Source: Acidaminobacter sp.
Lineage (GTDB): Bacteria; Bacillota_A; Clostridia; Peptostreptococcales; Acidaminobacteraceae
Assembly (NCBI GenBank): GCA_009881125.1
Contig: WXFH01000052.1
Location: 62,001-126,000 of the forward strand
Direction: 5' to 3'
DNA: 64,000 nt
Below, piece after piece: positions 9,299-15,523 of the stretch. Position numbers and translations under genes: made by a program. Below the pieces are notes generated by a model. It did not search any database and was not told the origin of the DNA. It saw only the letters and a program-made list of their open reading frames with translations. The first letter of the stretch is position 1. Each line of letters opens with the position of its first letter.

Positions 9299-10540
9299 AT
9301 GACCATGGAGCATCGCGACACAAAAAGAGCCGCGCTCGAGACTGGATTATCCGAGAGTCTGGAGCAATTCAGCGGGAAGCTGAGAGGGATTCGCGACTTT
9401 CTGAACCACAAATATTATGAGGTGGATACTTTTGTAGAGTGTATTCTGCTCTCCATGATCTCCAGGACCAACATGATTGCCCTTGGGCCTCCGGGGATCG
9501 CCAAATCCGCGATTCTCAGGGAAATTGTCAATGTCATTGACTTTGATGTCTTTGAAGGGACACCGTATTTTCACATTCAGATGGGCACGGACATCAGTCC
9601 GAACAACATCCTGGGCGCGCCGGACATTGAGTATTACAAGCGTCACGGCATCATTAAACGTGCGTATCAGGGATTTTTGCCGGATGCGGCGATTGCCTTC
9701 TTTTCTGAATTCTACCGGATCAGCGACCAGGTGGCCAACTCCGGCATCCTGACCATCTTGAATGAGGGCGAATTCAAAAATGGTACGGATACGGTCAAGA
9801 CGAACCTGAGGTTTTTCATGGCGGACACCAATTTTTTCCCGAAGCAGCCGGATGATCTGGACGCGGATGAGACGGATTACCGCCTCCAGGCCCTCCATGA
9901 CCGTTTTCTCTCCAGGGTGCTGGTCTCTCCCCTTCAGGATGACGACAACAAAGTCCGCATGATCCTGATGGACGACCATGACAGCACGGACCTAAAGCTG
10001 AGCCTGAACGATCTGATCTGGATCCAGGATCATCTGGAGCTGGTGGAGCTCCCTGAAGCGATTGCCCGTGCCATGGTGGAGATCTCCAATACCCTCACTA
10101 AGAAGCACAAACTCTTTATCTCACCACGCCGTCTCAAGATGTCCAGAAATTTGATCCGGGCCAGCGCACTGCTCAGCGGTCGGTTGACTTGCCGGATGGA
10201 GGACCTGATGGCCCTTCAGTTTTCGTTCTGGCAGAAGGAAGAAGACATACAGAAGGCGCGTGATTTGATTCTGGACACCATAGGCATCCCGGAATCCGAT
10301 GGCCGAAAGTTCGACAAAATGGCCCTCAGCATTCTGCAGGAGCTGCAGTCCAACATTGACAACACCCACAACCTTCCGACCTTCAACCCCGAAAAACTCT
10401 ACCGCCAGGCTGTCAACGACCTGACCAAGCTCCTGGAGATGATCCTGAAAAAGTATCCGGTGCCCGAGGAGCACGCGGCTGTGGAGAAGGCCTTCCGTCA
10501 AGTTGAGGCGGAAATTCGGAAGCTGCAGCTGGAGGCTTGA
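9299..10540 (+). CDS. MoxR/RavA-like AAA+ ATPase
   Basis: This 413-residue AAA+ ATPase starts at the ATG at 9299, 7 nt after AGGTGGGGGG; longer in-frame starts lie inside the VWA gene. Walker A is GPPGIAKS (about residue 62). The sensor-1 region is RFFMADTNFFP, and the MoxR-style lid follows with KHKLFISPRRLKMSRNLIRAS. The Walker B segment reads IAFFSEFYRIS where the family normally has LDEI, so the Mg-coordinating Asp is replaced by Ser while the following Glu remains. It pairs with the upstream VWA protein as a RavA-ViaA or CoxD-CoxE style chaperone. The client may be the adjacent xanthine dehydrogenase, but this is unproven. Confidence 0.85.
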   Translation: MTMEHRDTKRAALETGLSESLEQFSGKLRGIRDFLNHKYYEVDTFVECILLSMISRTNMIALGPPGIAKSAILREIVNVIDFDVFEGTPYFHIQMGTDISPNNILGAPDIEYYKRHGIIKRAYQGFLPDAAIAFFSEFYRISDQVANSGILTILNEGEFKNGTDTVKTNLRFFMADTNFFPKQPDDLDADETDYRLQALHDRFLSRVLVSPLQDDDNKVRMILMDDHDSTDLKLSLNDLIWIQDHLELVELPEAIARAMVEISNTLTKKHKLFISPRRLKMSRNLIRASALLSGRLTCRMEDLMALQFSFWQKEEDIQKARDLILDTIGIPESDGRKFDKMALSILQELQSNIDNTHNLPTFNPEKLYRQAVNDLTKLLEMILKKYPVPEEHAAVEKAFRQVEAEIRKLQLEA

Positions 10541-10557
10541 TGGAGACGAAAAGACGA

Positions 10558-10601
10558 GAAACCGGGTGTCTGCGGCTTACGCCTATCGACCCCGAGTTTC
10601 C
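10558..10601. repeat. GGTGTC-family palindrome B
   Basis: Imperfect arms GAAACCGGGTGTC and GACCCCGAGTTTC enclose GGCTTACGCC, the exact reverse complement of the core of element F at 23065. It lies just downstream of the MoxR stop codon. Confidence 0.65.
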
Positions 10602-10614
10602 TTCCTCCTAAGCA

Positions 10615-10653
10615 CAAAAAGAGACGCTTCAGCCCGAAGCGTCTCTTTTTTTT
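10615..10653. terminator. Bidirectional terminator
   Basis: GAGACGCTTC and GAAGCGTCTC pair around a 5-nt loop, with an A-run before and eight T after. It serves the MoxR gene from the left and the AEC transporter gene from the right (convergent pair). Confidence 0.9.
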
Positions 10654-11590
10654 AAATCAGTCCCAAACTCTTGAGCCCAAAGATCCACAGAAAAATTGTC
10701 ACGACGGACAGCGCTGAGCCAAAGACCACCAGCTGCCCCGCCAGGACATCATCCGCGTCCATCTGCTGGGCCATGGTAAAAGTGGAAACCGCGGCGGGCG
10801 CGGCATACATGATCACTAAAGTCACGAGCTCCGGACCCGTAAAGCCCAATCTGACGCAAATAGGCACCAGGATCCCCGGGATCACCACCAGTTTTGAAAA
10901 CACGCCATACACAATATATTTGGTGTTGTCCTTCACAGCGCTGAAGTTGAAGGAGCCGCCCAGCGCCAAGATAGCCAGTGGCGTAGCCGCCTTCGCCAGA
11001 TCACCGATCGTCTTTTCCACCGCCACAGGCAGGGACAGACCCACCCGCATGGCCAGAATTCCAGCCAGCGAGCCAATAATCAGCGGATTCTTAAAGACGT
11101 CCAGAATCAGCTTCCCGGGGCTGATTTTTTTGTTTCTGAAGACCGACAGGACAATGACACTCAGTGCGTTGAAGATGGGAACCACGGTCCCAACGACAAT
11201 GGCAGTGATGCCGGCCCTTTCAGCGCCGTAGATGGAGGCGACAATAGGCAGGCTGAAGATGATGGAATTGCTGCGGCCTATGCCCTGGATCAGAGTGGCG
11301 CGCCTGCGGTTGTCCTTCTCAAGCATCACGGTGACCACCGTAAAGACACCGAAGATGGCAAAGGCGGAGACCGCCGCGAACAGGATCACGCGGGTGTCGA
11401 AGTGGCCATTCGGATCCGTCTGGTAAATATTGTTGAAAACCAGCGCCGGGAGCAGTGCCTTGAACGCAAGGCTGTTCAGGACTTTCAGGGATTTTGGATC
11501 AAACATGCCGAGATGCTTCAGGCCATATCCAAGCGACATGAGCAGAAAAAGCGGCAGGATGATATTGAGCGAGAAGATAAAATTCTGCAT
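10652..11590 (-). CDS. AEC-family (auxin efflux carrier-like) transporter
   Basis: This is a 312-residue membrane protein with about ten hydrophobic segments in the two-repeat AEC arrangement. The opening PLFLLMSLGYGLKHLG and the internal ALGGSFNF are typical of bacterial AEC permeases, many of which carry malate, malonate or other organic acids. Substrate cannot be assigned. It stands alone between two convergent or unrelated genes and shares a bidirectional terminator with the MoxR gene. Confidence 0.85.
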   Translation of the reverse strand: MQNFIFSLNIILPLFLLMSLGYGLKHLGMFDPKSLKVLNSLAFKALLPALVFNNIYQTDPNGHFDTRVILFAAVSAFAIFGVFTVVTVMLEKDNRRRATLIQGIGRSNSIIFSLPIVASIYGAERAGITAIVVGTVVPIFNALSVIVLSVFRNKKISPGKLILDVFKNPLIIGSLAGILAMRVGLSLPVAVEKTIGDLAKAATPLAILALGGSFNFSAVKDNTKYIVYGVFSKLVVIPGILVPICVRLGFTGPELVTLVIMYAAPAAVSTFTMAQQMDADDVLAGQLVVFGSALSVVTIFLWIFGLKSLGLI

Positions 11591-11718
11591 GGGGTGACCG
11601 TCCTCTCGGTATGACTTATGTCGTTTGGATCAGTGTTTTGGCCGATGGAAGCCTGAACGGGGCAGTGAGGGTGAATCAAGCGACCATCGGTTAAACAGCT
11701 CTGTTTTTTTGGTTTGGA
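11591..11718. other. Intergenic stretch with an inverted repeat
   Basis: This short gap holds CCGATGG (11641-11647) and CCATCGG (about 11681), a 7-bp inverted repeat around a GC-rich loop. AAACAGCTCTGTTT and a T-run follow. The arms are near-copies of the nonamer GCCGATGGT that recurs across the window. No gene was seen. Confidence 0.4.
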
Positions 11719-12342
11719 TTACAAGTGCCGCTCCAGGCCCGCACGCACGTCCGCCATCATGGCCGGGGCGTCATGACCGGGATAGAGCATCCAGTCATCC
11801 GCCCATTCCTTCAGGGCTTTCCGGATCGAGGCCTTCATCTGGGCGTCGCTGCCGCTGTACAGGTCGGTGCGGCCTACGTCATCGCTGAAAATAGTGTCTC
11901 CCGTAAACACCACGGGGGCATTCTCGAGCCTCAGGCAAATGCTGCCGGCTGTGTGGCCCGGAGTGTGCAGGACCTGCAGGGCGTGACTGCCAAAGGGAAT
12001 CCTCTGCCCGTCTTCAAGACCGACATCCGCCGTCAACCGCAGATCGCGCTCGCCGGAATGATTGTAAAAGGGTGTCACGAGGAGCTTCGCCTCAGCCCTA
12101 TGGGCCATGAGGGGGCAGTCATACTGTTTTCGCAGCGCGGCTGCGGCGCCAATATGATCCCAATGTCCATGGGTAAGAATGATGCCGATGGGCTTTAAAC
12201 CCTTCTCATGCACCACTTTCATTATCTTTTTCTTCTCGTCGCCCGGATCCAGGATCAGCGCTTCTTTCGTCTCTTCATCATAGACAAGGTAGGCGTTGGT
12301 CTGATGGGATCCCAGGGCGCGCTGCCATAAACCGTAAGTCAT
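11719..12342 (-). CDS. MBL-fold metallo-hydrolase (glyoxalase II-like)
   Basis: This 207-residue metallo-beta-lactamase-fold protein has the metal site THGHWDHIG, then HTPGHTAGS and FTGDTIFSDDVGR. This is the compact group often annotated as hydroxyacylglutathione hydrolase. It begins 1 bp after the HflC-like gene's stop, with AGGAGAG overlapping that stop, so it is translated from the same message. Substrate is unknown. A thioester hydrolase is the usual guess for the family. Confidence 0.87.
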   Translation of the reverse strand: MTYGLWQRALGSHQTNAYLVYDEETKEALILDPGDEKKKIMKVVHEKGLKPIGIILTHGHWDHIGAAAALRKQYDCPLMAHRAEAKLLVTPFYNHSGERDLRLTADVGLEDGQRIPFGSHALQVLHTPGHTAGSICLRLENAPVVFTGDTIFSDDVGRTDLYSGSDAQMKASIRKALKEWADDWMLYPGHDAPAMMADVRAGLERHL

Positions 12343-12343
12343 A

Positions 12344-13360
12344 TTACTCTCCTGTCAGATATTTCAGATAAGGCGAATTGATTGGGAGCAGCAGCACCGT
12401 TTCGCCATTGATGGTCGTCTTGTAGGAAGTCAGCGTCCGGTAGAGATTAAAGAATTCCGGATCCTTGCTGTAGGCGTCATTGTAGAGTCGGGCGGCTTCC
12501 TTTTCGCCTTCGGCCTGAATGGTCTTGGCATCCGCCTCCGCTCTGGACAGCATTTCTGAAACTTCACGGTCTGTTTCCGCCCGGATCTTCAGCGCTTCTG
12601 CGTCACCCTGAGACAGGTACTGCTGGGCGGTACTTTCACGCTCTGAGATCATGCGCAGGAAGACGGATTCTTCGTTGGCCGCCGGGAGATCCGCGCGCTT
12701 CATCTTAATGTCGATCAACTCGATGCCGCTTTCATTTTTAATTAGGGTGTCATTGACCTGTCCCTTGACAGTGGTATCAATGCCGCCTCGAGCGGTGACA
12801 CGGTCTTTGATGATATCTACATAGTTCATTTTGCCCAGCTCAGTGCGGATGCTGGAGTAGACAATGTCACCCAGCCGGCTCTCAGCCGCGCTGAGGGTTC
12901 TGAGGGATTCGATCATCTGAATAGGGTCAGTGATCTTCCAAAGGCTGTAATAGTCAACCATGATGCGCTTCTTGTCCAGAGTGTTGATTTCAGCCGGCGG
13001 CACATCGTAAACCAGAGTATACTTAGGCAGGCGGGTAATGGTTTGGACAAACGGGGTCTTGAACTTTAATCCCGGCGCGTCAATTATTTTCACAATCTCG
13101 CCAAACTGCCGAACAATGATGAATTCGTTGGCTTTGACTATAAAGAGGTTGCTTTGCACAAAAACCGCGAGGATGACCATTAAGAAGACCACTGGGATGA
13201 TCTTAGGAAATGAGCGGTTAGCGGTGCGAGGGCTGGGATTCGGGTTTTCGGGGTTGGTCCTTTGACCATCAGCCGCATGAGGCCTTTGGGCTTTGTTGGC
13301 GGCCATACCCTTCTTGATCTCCTCAATGATGACCTGGATCACGTTGTCGAGCTTACTCAT
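12344..13360 (-). CDS. hflC: HflC-like SPFH/prohibitin-domain membrane protein
   Basis: This protein of about 338 residues has an N-terminal cytoplasmic tail with Pro/Asn-rich sequence (about residues 20-50), one membrane segment (IIPVVFLMVILAVFV) and an SPFH domain. An Ala/Glu-rich coiled coil (SRAEADAKTIQAEGEKEAARLY) follows, as in HflC. HflC with HflK forms a large membrane cage that modulates FtsH protease. The start MSKLDN (13360) overlaps the upstream HflK-like stop. The tail before the membrane segment is longer than in E. coli HflC. Confidence 0.85.
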   Translation of the reverse strand: MSKLDNVIQVIIEEIKKGMAANKAQRPHAADGQRTNPENPNPSPRTANRSFPKIIPVVFLMVILAVFVQSNLFIVKANEFIIVRQFGEIVKIIDAPGLKFKTPFVQTITRLPKYTLVYDVPPAEINTLDKKRIMVDYYSLWKITDPIQMIESLRTLSAAESRLGDIVYSSIRTELGKMNYVDIIKDRVTARGGIDTTVKGQVNDTLIKNESGIELIDIKMKRADLPAANEESVFLRMISERESTAQQYLSQGDAEALKIRAETDREVSEMLSRAEADAKTIQAEGEKEAARLYNDAYSKDPEFFNLYRTLTSYKTTINGETVLLLPINSPYLKYLTGE

Positions 13361-14303
13361 TTGCCTCACCGCCTTTCTTCAGCTGGTCCAGCGGCAGATA
13401 ATTGACGGTGTTGCCGCCGCCCTCCTGCATGATGTAGATCTGAACGTCCGGCAGGATCTGCTCGAGGGTCTCGATGATCAGGCGGTCACGGGTGATAGTC
13501 TTATTGGTCACGTATTCGGAGTAGATGGCGTTGAACTGGGCAACGTCACCCCGGGCCTGCTCGATGCGGGCGACCTTGTCCCCTTCCGCGCGGCTGATGA
13601 GGGCGGCCTTCTGGCCTTCAGCGGTGTTGATCTTTTCATTGCGGTAGCGGTTGGCCTGGTTGATTTTTGTGATGCGCTCCTCGCGGGCGGAGGCGACTTT
13701 TTTGAAGGCATCGCTGACCTGCTCGTTAGGGAGGTCGACGTCCTGGAGGTTGACGTTTCGGATGGCGACGCCAATCTGATAAGTCTCCACCAGGGACACC
13801 AGCGTGTCTCTCGTGTCGTTCATAATGCGGGTACGGCCGTCTGTCAGGGCGTCATCCACCACCGAGCTGCCTATGACGCCGCGCAGGGCGCTGGAGGTGG
13901 CATTCATAAGGATCTTGACGGGATCCTCAGTATTGTAAAGAAAAGCGATGGGATCGACGATCTGCCACTGGACTTCCAGATCCGCCAGGATGATATTCTC
14001 ATCTCCTGTAATCATTTTGGCGTCCTTTTCCTGAAGGACTGCGCCATCAGGTCCTTCCTGGCTTTCTTCATAGCCAAAAGTCAGTGAGAAGGTTTCTCTG
14101 GAGAGCTTGCGAACATTCTGGATTGGATACGGCAGCTTGAATCTGAGTCCCGGCTGAACCAGGTTGGTGTCCGGCTTGCCAAAGGTCTCGAGGATGGCGT
14201 ATTCCGTTTGGTCCACCGTGTAGAAGCTGGTGCCGCCGAGCCAGATTATTACCGCTGCGACTAGGATTAGAGCAAAAAACGTGGGCGTTCGTTTGGTCAT
14301 CAT
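13353..14303 (-). CDS. hflK: HflK-like SPFH/prohibitin-domain membrane protein
   Basis: This 316-residue protein has an N-terminal membrane anchor (FFALILVAAVIIWLGG) and an SPFH domain beginning YTVDQTEYAILETFGKP. A C-terminal coiled coil (KINTAEGQKAALISRAEGDKVARIEQARGD) matches HflK. It lacks the Gly-rich N-terminal extension of the E. coli protein. It overlaps the HflC-like gene and leads a three-gene operon with the MBL-fold hydrolase. A role with FtsH in membrane-protein quality control is family knowledge. ftsH is not in this window. Confidence 0.85.
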   Translation of the reverse strand: MMTKRTPTFFALILVAAVIIWLGGTSFYTVDQTEYAILETFGKPDTNLVQPGLRFKLPYPIQNVRKLSRETFSLTFGYEESQEGPDGAVLQEKDAKMITGDENIILADLEVQWQIVDPIAFLYNTEDPVKILMNATSSALRGVIGSSVVDDALTDGRTRIMNDTRDTLVSLVETYQIGVAIRNVNLQDVDLPNEQVSDAFKKVASAREERITKINQANRYRNEKINTAEGQKAALISRAEGDKVARIEQARGDVAQFNAIYSEYVTNKTITRDRLIIETLEQILPDVQIYIMQEGGGNTVNYLPLDQLKKGGEANE

Positions 14304-14562
14304 AGGCCTCCTGTTTGAAAGTGTGTGATGTGCTTGGGTACAGATAGTGTTGTGAGAGATCCTTTTTGTGCAAGGTCGTCATTGACTGTTCTGTCATGGT
14401 GGGTTGATTGGGGCTGTTGCAGCAGAACACACATCACTTTAATTCTGAAGGTTTTTGTGGCTTTAGTCAATTGAACATGCAAAATATTTTCTATAAACCG
14501 AATTTAATCAGAATGGGATGAAAACGCTATGTCATAGCATTTAAAATGATTTAAAAAAGCTA

Positions 14563-14591
14563 TTGATTTTATTACTAATTAGTAGTATATT
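14563..14591 (+). promoter_or_regulatory. Promoter of the pirin gene
   Basis: TTGATT (14563-14568) and TATATT (14586-14591) are spaced by exactly 17 bp, 44 bp upstream of the start codon. The spacer is occupied by a perfect palindrome, so the promoter is probably repressed by a factor binding between the two elements. Confidence 0.75.
14573..14584. promoter_or_regulatory. Operator-like palindrome 1 (TACTAATTAGTA)
   Basis: This is a perfect 12-bp palindrome lying wholly within the -35/-10 spacer of the pirin promoter. Its form suits a small winged-helix repressor such as HxlR or MarR types, which often respond to electrophiles. The factor is not identified. Confidence 0.6.
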
Positions 14592-14610
14592 GTTGTTAGA
14601 TGATAACAAC
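14592..14610. promoter_or_regulatory. Operator-like inverted repeat 2
   Basis: GTTGTTA and TAACAAC form perfect 7-bp arms around 5 bp, immediately downstream of the -10 box and over the expected transcription start. It could be a second repressor site or a short 5' hairpin. Confidence 0.5.
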
Positions 14611-14634
14611 TCTCAACTATAGGAGGACTTCACC

Positions 14635-15342
14635 ATGATCAGAAAAATAAGTCATCAGCAAATGGGACGCAGCAATCGCGGCTGGCTTCGCAGCCTCTTT
14701 CACTTTTCCTTCGCTGAATACTATAATCCGGACAACATGAATTTTGGGGTTCTCAGGGTCCTGAACGATGACCTGGTGGCTTCCAAGTCAGGCTTTGATA
14801 CCCACCCGCACCGGGACATGGAGATCCTCTCCTATGTCGTCAAAGGCGAACTGACACACGGTGACAGCATGGGCAATAAGAGCACGATCACCCGGGGTCA
14901 GGTTCAGTACATGAGTGCCGGAACCGGCGTTGCCCACAGCGAGCACAATTTGGGTGAAGAAGAGCTGCGGTTCCTTCAGATCTGGATCCTGCCGGATCAA
15001 AAGCGCCACACGCCTGCTTATGGTGATGTAAAACTGGACTGGGATCTGCGCAGCGGCAAATGGCTTCATTTTGCATCCCCGGTGGGCGGCGGCGCATCCG
15101 TTGAGCTTCATCAGGACGCGAATTTTTATGCTGTAGAGCTGACAGGCGGACAGCACATTGATTTTGAGGTCAAGACAGGTCGGCAAGTCTATTTGGTGTT
15201 GATTGAAGGCAGTGCCCTGGTCAACGGACTCAGGCTGGAGACCAGGGATGCGCTGGAATCTGTTGAGGAATCCCTGTCCATTCACGTGGATCAACCGGAT
15301 CAAACTGCCCACCTTCTCGTCATAGAGATGGCGAAAGGGTAA
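14635..15342 (+). CDS. Pirin-family cupin protein (YhaK/quercetinase-like)
   Basis: This 235-residue bicupin has the pirin signature in the N-terminal cupin: FDTHPHRDMEILSYV, GELTHGDSMGN and GTGVAHSEHN supply the metal-binding His/Glu set. AGGAGG precedes the ATG. Some pirins dioxygenate quercetin and others are redox sensors, so the enzymatic role is open. The gene is monocistronic and sits behind a promoter with two palindromes, which suggests it is inducible, plausibly by an electrophile or oxidant. Confidence 0.88.
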   Translation: MIRKISHQQMGRSNRGWLRSLFHFSFAEYYNPDNMNFGVLRVLNDDLVASKSGFDTHPHRDMEILSYVVKGELTHGDSMGNKSTITRGQVQYMSAGTGVAHSEHNLGEEELRFLQIWILPDQKRHTPAYGDVKLDWDLRSGKWLHFASPVGGGASVELHQDANFYAVELTGGQHIDFEVKTGRQVYLVLIEGSALVNGLRLETRDALESVEESLSIHVDQPDQTAHLLVIEMAKG

Positions 15343-15349
15343 ATTTTAA

Positions 15350-15412
15350 GTTGGGGACGCGGACGGGTTTTGACTTGGTGACGCGGATAGGTTCTGACTT
15401 GGGGACGGGCGG
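15350..15412. repeat. Short 24-bp tandem repeat (TTGGGGACG type)
   Basis: Two full 24-bp units (15350-15373 and 15374-15397) and a partial third each begin with TTGGNGACG and end TTNTGA. The sequence differs from the GGTGTC family, but the period is the same. It lies between the pirin stop and the promoter of the sulfatase gene. Confidence 0.7.
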
Positions 15413-15461
15413 TAATATTTCTGTAACAGAACGCAGCTAAATTGAACTCCATGAACTTTAT

Positions 15462-15490
15462 TTGACCCCTTTTTCCAGTTCGGCTATGAT
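15462..15490 (+). promoter_or_regulatory. Promoter of the LtaS-like gene
   Basis: TTGACC (15462-15467) and TATGAT (15485-15490) have a 17-bp spacer and lie 33 bp upstream of the start codon, which follows AAAGGGG. Confidence 0.65.
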
Positions 15491-15523
15491 TGTAATAGCA
15501 CTGAAGAGAAAGGGGTTTTTTGC

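Noticed and set aside
10652..10653. AEC gene stop codon overlapping its own terminator as an annotation error
   Set aside because: The frame and stop codon are clear; the hairpin's T-run simply abuts the stop, as often happens with convergent genes.
13293..14087. 264-residue plus-strand frame opposite hflK
   Set aside because: It is antisense to a clear SPFH protein, has no family motifs and no ribosome site; it is a by-product of the opposite strand's codon use.
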